64,000 nucleotides of DNA from Abyssibius sp040880065 (lineage in GTDB: Bacteria > Pseudomonadota > Alphaproteobacteria > Rhodobacterales > Rhodobacteraceae): positions 22,312 to 86,311 of the forward strand of contig JBBDJE010000043.1 in assembly GCA_040880065.1 (NCBI GenBank), written 5' to 3'. A program made the translations under genes and the position numbers. This document shows positions 1-9,089 of the stretch, one piece after another; position 1 is the first letter of the stretch; the number at the start of each line of letters is the position of its first letter. The notes below the pieces were generated by a model. That model was given only the letters and a program-made list of their open reading frames with translations. It had not been told where the DNA came from and did not search any database.

Positions 1-3000
1 CTATGCCTTGCCGCAGCCGCCCCCGCCGGGGGTTTCCAGCCACCATATATCGCCCGGCTTCAACTCGGTTTTATCGGCCGAACGCAGCGTTTCAACCGTG
101 CCATCGGCGCGGATGATCTGCGAGCGCCCCAAACCGCCCGGCGCGCCACCATCCAGCCCCGGTGGCGGCACAATACGGTGGCCCGACAGGATCGCCAGCG
201 TCATCGGCTCCAAGAACCTGATTTTGCGGGTCGTGCCGTCGCCACCCTGAAAGCGCCCTGCCCCGCCCGAACCCTTGCGGATGGAAAACTCGTCGAGCAC
301 CACGGGGTAGCGCCATTCCAGCACCTCCGGGTCGGTCAGGCGCGAATTGGTCATATGGGTATGCACGCCCGATGTGCCATTATGGCCGCTGCCATCTACC
401 GCCCAGCCCGCGCCGGAGCCGCCGCAAACCGTTTCATAATACTGGTATTTTGCATCGCCCCATGTGGTGTTGTTCATGGTCGATTGCGCCGCCGCCTGCA
501 CGCCAAGCGCCAGCAACAAGGCCGAGGTAACAGCCTGCGAGGTTTCGACATTGCCCGCGATCACCGCTGCCGGATATTGCGGCGACAGCATGGTGCCTTT
601 GGGCAAGATCACCTCCAGCGGCTTCATTACCCCTTCATTCATGGGGATATTATCGGCCACAAGCAGGCGAAACACATAAAGCACGGCGGCACGGGTTACG
701 GGCTCGGGTGCGTTGTAGTTCGTGGCCAACTGGGCCGTGGTGCCGGTAAAGTCGATCCTGGCCGAGCGCGCAGCCTGGTCCACGCGGATTTTCACCGAAA
801 TCTGGCGGGCGTTCCCGTCAAAATCCGGGTCCATCTTGTAGATGATCTCGGCATCCTTCAGGCTTTCAATGGCGCGGCGCACGCATTCTTCGGCGTTGTC
901 CTGCACATGGCGCATATAGGCCTGCACCACCTCCAACCCAAACTGGGCAACCATCTTGCGCAATTCCTGCGCGCCCTTCTCGCAGCTCGCCACCTGCGCG
1001 CGCAGATCGGCCATGTTGATATCAACCGCACGCGCGGGGTGCTTGGCCGCCAGCAGCAAATCGCGGGTTTCATCCTCGCGAAAGCGGCCCTGATCAACCA
1101 GCTTCCAGTTGTCGATATAGGCCCCCTCGTCATGAATATCGCGGCTGTCGGGCGGCATGGAACCGGGGGTAAGGCCGCCAACATCGGTGTGGTGGCCACG
1201 CGCCGAGGTGTAAAACAGCACGCTTGCGCCCGCATCATCCCACACGGGGGTAACCACGGTGATATCGGGTAAATGCGTGCCGCCGTTATAGGGCGCGTTC
1301 AGCACGAACACATCGCCGGGTTTCATGGCCGGGTTCTGTGCGATCACGGTTTTTACCGAGGCGCCCATGGAGCCGAGATGCACCGGCATATGCGGGGCAT
1401 TGGCAATAAGATCGCCAGCCGCATCAAACACCGCGCAGGAAAAATCCAAGCGTTCCTTGATGGTAACAGATGCGGCAGTGTTTTCCAGCACCGCGCCCAT
1501 CTGTTCGGCGATGGACATGTAAAGGTTGTTGAACACCTCGAGCATGACCGGGTCGGCTTTCGTGCCAAGCGCATGCTCGCGCTCAATGGCTGTTATGCGG
1601 TGCAACATCACATGGTCATACGCGCTAACCTGCGCCTGCCAGCCGGGTTCAATTACAATAGATGTGTGACGTTCCACCAGCACGGCGGGGCCGGTGAGCG
1701 TGTCGCCACAGCGCAGGGTTTCGCGCTTCACAAAGCGCGATTCTTGCCATGTGCCGTTCATGTAAACAGGGGCGACAAGCGCGGTTTCGTAGCTGTCTTC
1801 GCCGCGCGTTGCGACTGGCAGTTCCGGCTCGGCCAGATCGGTGGCATGGCCGATGGATTCCACGCTCACCGCTTCGATGATCAAGGGTTTATCACCCGGC
1901 TCGAACCCGAAGCGCGCCTTATGGGCAGCGGCAAAATCCGCGCGCATCGCCGCCTCGTCGCCAAAGGGAATGGGCAGCGCCGTGTCGGTGCCCTTGACCT
2001 TAAGATGAAGCTGCATGTGCTCGGTGATATCGGCTTCGGCCACGCCTTGGTCAGCCACTTCCTGCCAGCTTGCCATGGAAAGCGTATCGAGTATGGCGGC
2101 GGCCTCAAGACGGGTGGCATCGGCCAGTTCCGCCTCCATCGCCTGCACGCGGGCAGCGCGAATATCGGCCAGCCCCATGCCATAGGCCGAAAGCAGGCTG
2201 GCCATCGGGTGGATCAGCGCGCGTTTCATGCCCAGCGTATCGGCAATGGCGCAAGCAAATTGCGCGCCCGCCCCGCCAAACACCGCCAGCGCGTAACTCG
2301 ATACATCATAGCCGCGCTGGACCGAGATTTTCTTGATGGCATTGGCCATGTTCTCGGCCGCGATGCGCAGGTAGCCTTCGGCCACCACTTCTGCCGGTTT
2401 GCCGATTTCAGCGGCCAGTGTGGCGAATTTGGCGCGCGTTGCACCCACATCCAGCGGGGCATCGCCGTTCAGCCCGAAAATCGCGGGGAAAAATTCGGGG
2501 CGCAACCGCCCTGTCAGCACATTGGCATCAGAAACGGCCAGCGGCCCGCCGCGCCCATAGGCAGCCGGGCCGGGATTGGCGCCCGCGCTTTCAGGCCCCA
2601 CGCGCATGCGCGCACCATCGTAAGCAAGCAAAGAGCCGCCGCCAGCAGCAACGGTGTGGATATTCATCATCGGCGCAGTAATGCGCACGCCGGCCACATT
2701 GGTATTGAGCACGCGCTCGAACTCACCGGCATAGTGGCAGACATCGGTGCTGGTGCCGCCCATGTCAAAGCCGATAATGCGACCCTCGCCCGCAATTTCG
2801 GCGGTGCGCACGGCACCGACCACACCACCCGCGGGGCCGGAGAGGATGGCGTCTTTTCCTTGAAACTTATGCGCATCGGTCAACCCGCCGGAAGACTGCA
2901 TAAACATCAGCTTGCCCGCCATATCACCTTCAAATGCTGCGGCAACACGGTCGATATAGCGGCGCAAAATGGGGGTCAGATAGGCGTCGACCACGGTTGT

Positions 3001-3612
3001 ATCGCCACGGCTGACCATTTTCATCAGCGGGCTGACACGGTGGCTGACCGAAACCTGCGTAAACCCCGCTGCGAGCGCAAGCTCTGCCGCGCGCGCCTCG
3101 TGATCGTGGTAGCGATAGCCGTGCACAAAAACGATTGCGCAAGCGGCAAGGCCAGCCGCGCGCGCGGCTTCAAGCCGGGCCTTCAGATCTGCCTCATCCA
3201 ACGGGCGCTCGATCGTGCCATCGGCGCGCAGGCGCTCATCAGCCTCGATCACCTGCGAATACAGCATCTCGGGCAAAACTATGTGCCGCTCAAACAGGTT
3301 CGGGCGGTTCTGATAGGCCAAGCGCAACTGCGCGCCCAGCCCGCGCGTGATAACCAGCGCCAGCGGTTCGCCCTTACGTTCAAGCAAGGCATTGGTGGCC
3401 ACCGTGGTGCCCATTTTCACGCTGTTTATGCGCGCGGCGGGGATGGGTGCATTATCCCCCAGCCCCAAAAACCGGCGAATGCCGTGGAGCGCGGCATCGA
3501 CATAAAGCTCGGGGTTTTCTGATAGCAGCTTGGCGGTATGCAGCGCGCCCTCACTGTCGCGCGCAACGATATCGGTGAAGGTGCCGCCACGGTCTATCCA
3601 GAAATCCCACAT
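1..3612 (-). CDS. 5-oxoprolinase / hydantoinase A+B fusion protein
   Basis: Encodes 1203 aa, a fusion of the HyuA-type ATPase half (about residues 1-690) and the HyuB-type half (about 690-1203), the usual layout and length of bacterial ATP-dependent 5-oxoprolinase or N-methylhydantoinase. Visible signatures are DRGGTFTD (7-14), GTTVATNALLERKG (about 68-81), an ILSGPAGG loop near 256 and the phosphate-binding GFDMGGTSTD (281-290). The family opens cyclic amides such as 5-oxoproline to the amino acid using ATP; the exact substrate cannot be read from sequence. The ATG at 3612 is chosen because AAGGAAAGG lies just upstream and the family begins a few residues before DRGGTFTD; open frame continues further upstream but looks non-coding. 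The stop codon is the first three bases of the window. Transcribed away from the divergent J-protein gene. Confidence 0.9.
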   Translation of the reverse strand: MWDFWIDRGGTFTDIVARDSEGALHTAKLLSENPELYVDAALHGIRRFLGLGDNAPIPAARINSVKMGTTVATNALLERKGEPLALVITRGLGAQLRLAYQNRPNLFERHIVLPEMLYSQVIEADERLRADGTIERPLDEADLKARLEAARAAGLAACAIVFVHGYRYHDHEARAAELALAAGFTQVSVSHRVSPLMKMVSRGDTTVVDAYLTPILRRYIDRVAAAFEGDMAGKLMFMQSSGGLTDAHKFQGKDAILSGPAGGVVGAVRTAEIAGEGRIIGFDMGGTSTDVCHYAGEFERVLNTNVAGVRITAPMMNIHTVAAGGGSLLAYDGARMRVGPESAGANPGPAAYGRGGPLAVSDANVLTGRLRPEFFPAIFGLNGDAPLDVGATRAKFATLAAEIGKPAEVVAEGYLRIAAENMANAIKKISVQRGYDVSSYALAVFGGAGAQFACAIADTLGMKRALIHPMASLLSAYGMGLADIRAARVQAMEAELADATRLEAAAILDTLSMASWQEVADQGVAEADITEHMQLHLKVKGTDTALPIPFGDEAAMRADFAAAHKARFGFEPGDKPLIIEAVSVESIGHATDLAEPELPVATRGEDSYETALVAPVYMNGTWQESRFVKRETLRCGDTLTGPAVLVERHTSIVIEPGWQAQVSAYDHVMLHRITAIEREHALGTKADPVMLEVFNNLYMSIAEQMGAVLENTAASVTIKERLDFSCAVFDAAGDLIANAPHMPVHLGSMGASVKTVIAQNPAMKPGDVFVLNAPYNGGTHLPDITVVTPVWDDAGASVLFYTSARGHHTDVGGLTPGSMPPDSRDIHDEGAYIDNWKLVDQGRFREDETRDLLLAAKHPARAVDINMADLRAQVASCEKGAQELRKMVAQFGLEVVQAYMRHVQDNAEECVRRAIESLKDAEIIYKMDPDFDGNARQISVKIRVDQAARSARIDFTGTTAQLATNYNAPEPVTRAAVLYVFRLLVADNIPMNEGVMKPLEVILPKGTMLSPQYPAAVIAGNVETSQAVTSALLLALGVQAAAQSTMNNTTWGDAKYQYYETVCGGSGAGWAVDGSGHNGTSGVHTHMTNSRLTDPEVLEWRYPVVLDEFSIRKGSGGAGRFQGGDGTTRKIRFLEPMTLAILSGHRIVPPPGLDGGAPGGLGRSQIIRADGTVETLRSADKTELKPGDIWWLETPGGGGCGKA

Positions 3613-3750
3613 GCCTTGCCTTTCCTTAACGCTTGGGCATTGGTAGCGAGCCGCGCAAGCGGGTGCAATCGCTGTAACGCCGCTTGTCCAGTCGCGAAAA
3701 GTTTTTATGAAGCCGCTGGTGCTTGCGCGGCAACATGATAGGCTGGCATC

Positions 3751-4440
3751 ATGTCGATTTGGACCCGCATAACCGAAGCTTTGCGCGCACTGGCCAGCGG
3801 TGAATCGCTTGCCAGCCTGTTTGACTTTGGCCGCACGCCGCCCGAAAAATCGGTCGCGTTTACAATTGCCGTTATCGCGCTTGGGGCAAAAATGGCCAAG
3901 GCCGATGGGCAGGTTACCCGAAACGAGGTGATGGCCTTTCGCGAGGTGTTCCATATTTCTGCCGCCGATGAAACCCAGGCCGCGAGGGTGTTCAACCTTG
4001 CCCGCCAGGATGTGGCGGGGTTTGACATTTATGCCCACAAGATCGCCCGCATGTTCGGCCCCGGCGCCGATTTGCTGACAACGCTGGTGGAAGGCCTGTT
4101 CCATATGGCCGTGGCCGATGGCGACTATCACCCAGCCGAAGATGAATTCATTGCCGAAGTTTCGCGGATTTTCGGGCTGAGCGAAAAGCTGTTCACCTGC
4201 CTGCGCGCCCGCTATGTGCCGGGGGCCGCGCCAGACCCGCTTGTGGTGCTTGGCGCGCCCGAAGGGGCCGATTTGGCTGAAATTCGTAAAATTTACCGCC
4301 GCTTGGTGCGCGAAAACCACCCCGATGCGTTGATTGCCAAGGGCCTGCCGGAAGAAGCGATAGCGCTGGCCAATTCCCGTTTGGCCGCGATCAACCGCGC
4401 TTGGGACGATATTAAGATGCGCATGGGCGCGCTGGCGTGA
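3751..4440 (+). CDS. DjlA-like protein: TerB domain plus C-terminal J domain
   Basis: A 229-aa protein with a TerB-like helical domain (about residues 30-150, with repeated acidic ADG and VADGDYHPAE stretches) followed by a C-terminal J domain (about 163-228) carrying HPD at 190-192. J domains stimulate the ATPase of DnaK-type Hsp70, so a co-chaperone role is expected. Unlike E. coli DjlA no N-terminal membrane anchor is visible, so a cytosolic location is inferred. Its stop codon overlaps the GTG start of the next gene (GTGA), implying translational coupling. Confidence 0.85.
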   Translation: MSIWTRITEALRALASGESLASLFDFGRTPPEKSVAFTIAVIALGAKMAKADGQVTRNEVMAFREVFHISAADETQAARVFNLARQDVAGFDIYAHKIARMFGPGADLLTTLVEGLFHMAVADGDYHPAEDEFIAEVSRIFGLSEKLFTCLRARYVPGAAPDPLVVLGAPEGADLAEIRKIYRRLVRENHPDALIAKGLPEEAIALANSRLAAINRAWDDIKMRMGALA

Positions 4441-5483
4441 GCCTGCGGGTTGCAACCTGGAACATTGAGTGGTTCGGCAATTTGTTTGACGCTCACTCGG
4501 CCCTGAAGCTCGATGGCGACTGGTCGGCGCGCTATAAGGTAACGCGGGCTGAACAGGGCGCGGCGATTGCCAAAGTGCTGCAAAAACTCGATGCCGATTT
4601 GCTGCTGATTGTCGAAGCCCCCAACACCGGAAAACGACAATCTACCGTGCGGGCGCTTAATAACTTTGCCGCAGCATTCGGGCTGCGGCAATCGGCTGCC
4701 GCCATTGGCTTTGCCAATGATACGCATCAGGAACTGGCGGTAATGTATGACCCCGACAATCTGTCGGTGCGCCATGATCCGCGCGGGCTGCCAGGCGACG
4801 GGGTGCGCGCAGTGCATGCCCCGCGCTTTGACAGCCAGTTTCGGCTGGATGTCGATGTTGATGGCCAGCCCGATGTGCATATCTTCTCCAAACCGCCAGT
4901 CGAGATGGAGATCACGCTTGCAAACAGCGCCCGCCAATTGCGGCTGATCGGGGTGCATACCAAATCCAAGGCACCGCATGGGGCGGCGAATGCGACCGAA
5001 GAGCTTGCCGTTTCCATCGCCAACCGCCGCAAGCAACTGGCGCAATGTGTGTGGCTGCGCCAGCGCGTTGAAGACCATCTGCGCGATGGCGATGACCTGA
5101 TCGTGCTGGGCGATTTCAACGACGGGCCGGGGCTGGACAGCTATGAAAGCCTGTTTGGCCGCTCGAGTGTCGAGGTGGTTCTAGGGCTGGATTCACCACC
5201 GGAGCGGCAGTTGCTGGAGCCGCATGCCCGCATCAGGCTTGACCCGCGGCAGGGCTGGTCGCTGAGCACCTCGCGGTTTTATTCCAAACAGTACAAGCGC
5301 TATCTGAACGCATTGCTTGACTATGTGATGCTGTCGCCGGATCTGGCAGCGCGCAGCGCGGCAAAATGGCGGATATGGCACCCGTTTGATGACCCGGAAT
5401 GCTTTGATGATGATGCGATGCGGCTGGCACTTCTGGCGGCATCGGACCATTTTCCGGTATCGGTCGATCTGGACCTGCCCTGA
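4437..5483 (+). CDS. endonuclease/exonuclease/phosphatase family protein
   Basis: A 348-aa member of the EEP (DNase I / exonuclease III / inositol phosphatase) fold. The order of motifs is diagnostic: ATWNIEWF at the N-terminus, an acidic IVEAPN segment, GVHTKSK, LGDFNDGP and a final SDHFPV, which together form the metal and phosphate site. The substrate could be nucleic acid or a phosphoester. No signal peptide is seen. The start is GTG at 4437, overlapping the stop of the J-protein gene, and an in-frame ATG does not occur until well inside the fold. Confidence 0.8.
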   Translation: MSLRVATWNIEWFGNLFDAHSALKLDGDWSARYKVTRAEQGAAIAKVLQKLDADLLLIVEAPNTGKRQSTVRALNNFAAAFGLRQSAAAIGFANDTHQELAVMYDPDNLSVRHDPRGLPGDGVRAVHAPRFDSQFRLDVDVDGQPDVHIFSKPPVEMEITLANSARQLRLIGVHTKSKAPHGAANATEELAVSIANRRKQLAQCVWLRQRVEDHLRDGDDLIVLGDFNDGPGLDSYESLFGRSSVEVVLGLDSPPERQLLEPHARIRLDPRQGWSLSTSRFYSKQYKRYLNALLDYVMLSPDLAARSAAKWRIWHPFDDPECFDDDAMRLALLAASDHFPVSVDLDLP

Positions 5484-5562
5484 TGCGCGCGTAAAATCAA
5501 CAAGACGGGTTGGCATTCGGCAAGGCGGTAGCCATATTTGCGCCAATGATGAAAGGGATCTT

Positions 5563-7386
5563 ATGCGAAATTTTGATGCGGCAGAGGCTGGTGCAGCCCC
5601 CGATAACCTTGGCCCCCTGCCCGAATGGGATTTGAGCGATCTTTACCCCGGTGCGGACAGCGACGAGATCAAGGCCGATATGGCGTTTATTGCCAGTGAA
5701 ACGGCCGCTTTTGCGGCGGATTACGAGGGCAAGCTCGGCAGGCTGAGCGCCGATGAATTTGCCCGCTGCATTGCACGTAACGAGGTGCTGAGCGCCAAGA
5801 TCGGGCGGGTCTTTTCCTTTGCGGGCCTGTCTTATTACCAGAATACGACTGATGCTGGACGCGCGAAGTTTTTATCAGATGTGCAGGCAGAAATCACCGA
5901 TGCAACCTCGGCTGTTGTGTTTTTTGATCTGGAGTTGAACCGGCTTGAGGATGCTGTGTTTGAGGGCTGGTATGCGACCAGCTCCGAAGTGGCGCGCTAC
6001 AAGCCGGTGTTTGACCGGATGCGCGCCATGCGGCCCCACCAGTTGAGCGACGAGCTTGAAAAGTTTTTGCACGATGCCTCGGTTACCGGGGCTGCGGCAT
6101 GGAACCGGCTGTTTGATGAAACCATGGCCGGGCTAAAGTTTGATGTTGACGGCGAAACCATGGCGCTTGAAGCAACGCTGAACCTGCTGACGGATAACAA
6201 GCGCGCGCGCCGCGAGGCGGGTGCACGCGCGCTGGCCGTGGTGTTTGGTGAAAAAATCAGCCTGTTTTCGCGCATTACCAACACATTGGCCAAGGAAAAG
6301 GCCGTGCATGACAAGTGGCGCAAGATGCCCACACCGCAGACCGGGCGGCACCTGTCCAATGATGTGGAGCCAGAGGTTGTGGAGGCGCTGCGCAATGCGG
6401 TTGTGGCCGCCTATCCACGGCTGAGCCACCGTTATTATGCGTTGAAAGCCAAATGGTTAGGGCTGGATGTTTTGGAAGTGTGGGACCGCAACGCCCCCCT
6501 GCCACAGGAAGATGACCGCCCGATCGGCTGGAACGAGGCGCGCGACACGGTGCTCAAAGCCTATGGCGCATTTGATCCGCGTCTGGCCGAGCTTGGCGGC
6601 AGGTTCTTTGGCAATGGCTGGATTGATGCGGGCGTGAAACTCGGAAAATCACCCGGTGCATTTGCCCACCCGACAGTGACCGATGTGCACCCCTATCTGC
6701 TGCTGAACTACCTTGGCAAACCGCGCGATGTGATGACGCTGGCCCATGAGCTTGGGCACGGCGTGCACCAGCTTTTGGCGGCACCCCAAGGTGAAATGCT
6801 GTCATCAACCCCGCTGACACTGGCCGAAACCGCCAGCGTTTTTGGCGAGATGCTGACCTTTCAGCAACTACTGGCCGGGGCCAAGGATAAAGCCACACGC
6901 AAACGGCTATTGGCGGGCAAGGTCGAGGATATGATCAACACGGTTGTGCGCCAGATCGCCTTTTACGACTTCGAGTGCAAGCTGCATGATGCGCGCACCG
7001 ATGGTGAGCTAACCCCCGATGACATCAACGCGCTGTGGATGTCGGTGCAGGGCGAAAGCCTTGGGCCAATCTTCAACTTCATGGAAGGTTATGAGACTTT
7101 CTGGGCCTATATTCCGCATTTCATCCACTCGCCCTTTTACGTTTACGCCTATGCCTTTGGCGACGGGTTGGTGAACGCGCTTTATGCGGTTTATGCCGAG
7201 GAAAGGGCTGCGGGCAAAACCGGCTTTCAGGACCGGTATTTCGACATGCTGAAAGCCGGCGGCAGCAAGCATCATAGCGACTTGCTTGCGCCCTTTGGGC
7301 TGGATGCAAGTGATCCGGCCTTCTGGGACAAGGGCCTGTCGATGATCGAAGGCATGATCGACGAATTGGAGGCGATGGAGGGTTAA
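5563..7386 (+). CDS. pepF: M3 family oligoendopeptidase F
   Basis: A 607-aa zinc metallopeptidase. The thermolysin-like zinc site HELGH is at residues 395-399, and the downstream region (LAETASVFGEM) supplies the third zinc ligand as in the M3B PepF family. The N-terminal half is the helical substrate-cradle region. PepF cleaves short peptides in the cytosol. The ATG at 5563 follows a GAAAGGGA ribosome-binding site; the open frame extends upstream but overlaps the preceding gene and lacks family similarity. The 36-bp tandem repeat that follows probably ends transcription. Confidence 0.93.
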   Translation: MRNFDAAEAGAAPDNLGPLPEWDLSDLYPGADSDEIKADMAFIASETAAFAADYEGKLGRLSADEFARCIARNEVLSAKIGRVFSFAGLSYYQNTTDAGRAKFLSDVQAEITDATSAVVFFDLELNRLEDAVFEGWYATSSEVARYKPVFDRMRAMRPHQLSDELEKFLHDASVTGAAAWNRLFDETMAGLKFDVDGETMALEATLNLLTDNKRARREAGARALAVVFGEKISLFSRITNTLAKEKAVHDKWRKMPTPQTGRHLSNDVEPEVVEALRNAVVAAYPRLSHRYYALKAKWLGLDVLEVWDRNAPLPQEDDRPIGWNEARDTVLKAYGAFDPRLAELGGRFFGNGWIDAGVKLGKSPGAFAHPTVTDVHPYLLLNYLGKPRDVMTLAHELGHGVHQLLAAPQGEMLSSTPLTLAETASVFGEMLTFQQLLAGAKDKATRKRLLAGKVEDMINTVVRQIAFYDFECKLHDARTDGELTPDDINALWMSVQGESLGPIFNFMEGYETFWAYIPHFIHSPFYVYAYAFGDGLVNALYAVYAEERAAGKTGFQDRYFDMLKAGGSKHHSDLLAPFGLDASDPAFWDKGLSMIEGMIDELEAMEG

Positions 7387-7395
7387 GGCCAACCT

Positions 7396-7468
7396 GACCC
7401 GCTGTTTCAAGCTGGGGGTTTCACACCCCCAGACCCGCTGTTTCAAGCTGGGGGTTTCACACCCCCAG
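7396..7468. repeat. 36-bp tandem repeat with two identical hairpins (probable bidirectional terminator)
   Basis: Two exact 36-bp units (7396-7431 and 7432-7467) lie between the convergent pepF and ThDP-enzyme genes. Each contains the perfect inverted repeat CTGGGGGT-TTCAC-ACCCCCAG (7412-7432 and 7448-7468). A third partial unit begins at 7468 and runs into CCCCCGTGGGATATTTATG. The symmetrical stems and the position between converging stop codons suggest a terminator or REP-like element. Confidence 0.75.
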
Positions 7469-7502
7469 ACCCCCGTGGGATATTTATGAACAAAAGATGG
7501 GG

Positions 7503-9089
7503 TCAGGCGCGAAAATCCGGCGTAAGCCGGATGAGCGTTGGGGCCTTGGCGCCAAGCGCTGACTTGATGACGGCCGCCAGATCCTGCGGGGTTTCAGGCT
7601 GGGCGGCATGCGCACCATAGGCGCGGGCAAGCGCCAGAAAGTCGGGGTTTTGGGCTACCACGGCGTTCGGTGCGATCTGGTTTTGAACCATGTAGTCTTC
7701 GATCTCTTTGAGGCGCGCATTGTCCCACAGGATAATCGGCAGGTTGAGACCAAGTTCAACCGCTGTTGCCAGTTCCTGCACGGTATACTGAAAGCCGTAA
7801 TCGCCCGCCAGCGCGATGACGGGCGCATCGCGGCCAAGCGCGACCTTGCCACCGATTGCCGCAGGCAATGCGTAGCCAAGACAGCCAAAGCCCGAAGGGT
7901 GGAACCAGCGGTTCGGCGCGCGCATCGGCCATGTGATTTTGGCCTGATAGGCGATTTGGGTCATGTCTGAGTAAACGGTGGTATCTTCGGGCAAGGCGCT
8001 GCGCAAAGCGTTTATAACCGGCTGCAACCCGGCATAGGATTCGCCCGCGAGCCGCCCTGCATTGCGGCGCCGGGCGATGTCGGCTGCAGTCCAGCCAGTG
8101 CTGCCTGCATTTGGCAATGCCGCATTCAGCAGCGTGGCAAAGCGGTTTGCATCAGAGCGGATAGGGTAGGTCGCGCGGTGACGGTCGGCCAATGCGCGCG
8201 GGTCAAGGTCAACCCGCACCAGCGGGGCGCGGTTGCCAAGTGTGCTGCGCCCAAAATCGGTTTCGCCAAGTTCGGTGCCGATGGCGATGACGAGGTCGGC
8301 CGAGCCGATCAGCGCCGCGCTCGGCGTGCCGTAAACCATGGCGCCAAAGCTGTTCGGGTGATCATCATCAATGATCCCGCGACCGGCATATGTGGGCAGC
8401 ACCGCAAGGTTTTGCCGCTCGACCAGTTCGCGCAGCGCAGTCGAGGCCCCGCGCGCACCGCCCCCCAAAATCAGCAGCGGTTTGCGCGCGCCTTCGACAA
8501 GTTGCGCGACAGTTGCAATTTCTTCTGCTGAGGCTGTTGGCGGGGCGGGGCGGGGCACAGGTGCCGGTGCTTCACCGGCAAGCGCGCCTAAAACATCTAT
8601 CGGCACCTGCACCAGCGCGGGGCGCGGGCGGTTAGCGGCGAACCCTGCGAGAGCGCGGTCGATAAGCTCGTATGTCGATGCAGCGTCAAGCCCCGTGCCC
8701 GCCATCCCCACAACCGATTGTGCCGCACCAAGCTGGCTGATCATATCGTGCAAACGGCCACGGCCCTGGTCGAGATCGGCGGTATCAAGGCAAGAGGCAA
8801 CGGCCAGCACGGGCACGCTATCTGAATAGGCCTGCCCAAGCGGAGTAAGCGCATTGGTCACGCCGGGGCCGGTAATGATGTAAATAACGCCGGGCTTGCC
8901 GCAAGCGCGGGCGTAACCATCGGCCATGAACCCCGCGCCGCCCTCGTGGCGGGCCAGCACATGGGTGATGCCCGCCTCGATTATTCCGCGATACATTTCT
9001 ACGTTATGCACACCGGGAATGCCAAAGATAACCTCGACACCGCGCGCGGCAAGGGCGCGCGATATTTCTACACCAAGGGGCTGCATCAT
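7503..9089 (-). CDS. thiamine-diphosphate-dependent enzyme, acetolactate synthase-like
   Basis: A 528-aa protein with the three-domain ThDP fold. The N-terminal Pyr domain has the catalytic glutamate in RHEGGAGFMADGYAR (E about 51), the middle domain resembles the FAD/DHAP-like domain of acetolactate synthases, and the C-terminal PP domain has a GDYGF element followed by WDN for Mg-ThDP binding. It is shorter than typical biosynthetic acetolactate synthase and stands away from ilvN, so it may be one of the oxo-acid decarboxylase/lyase relatives; substrate unknown. The ATG at 9089 overlaps the trkH stop (ATGA) and sits behind GGAGA, indicating coupling to trkH. Confidence 0.82.
   Translation of the reverse strand: MMQPLGVEISRALAARGVEVIFGIPGVHNVEMYRGIIEAGITHVLARHEGGAGFMADGYARACGKPGVIYIITGPGVTNALTPLGQAYSDSVPVLAVASCLDTADLDQGRGRLHDMISQLGAAQSVVGMAGTGLDAASTYELIDRALAGFAANRPRPALVQVPIDVLGALAGEAPAPVPRPAPPTASAEEIATVAQLVEGARKPLLILGGGARGASTALRELVERQNLAVLPTYAGRGIIDDDHPNSFGAMVYGTPSAALIGSADLVIAIGTELGETDFGRSTLGNRAPLVRVDLDPRALADRHRATYPIRSDANRFATLLNAALPNAGSTGWTAADIARRRNAGRLAGESYAGLQPVINALRSALPEDTTVYSDMTQIAYQAKITWPMRAPNRWFHPSGFGCLGYALPAAIGGKVALGRDAPVIALAGDYGFQYTVQELATAVELGLNLPIILWDNARLKEIEDYMVQNQIAPNAVVAQNPDFLALARAYGAHAAQPETPQDLAAVIKSALGAKAPTLIRLTPDFRA

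Noticed and set aside
1273..3522. 749-aa open frame on the plus strand
   Set aside because: It is antisense to the oxoprolinase gene and reflects GC-rich codon bias; composition (His/Gly/Arg-rich) is unlike a protein.
3613..4455. N-terminal extension of the oxoprolinase ORF to 4455
   Set aside because: It overlaps the whole opposite-strand J-protein gene, lacks similarity to the family and a ribosome site lies at 3612.
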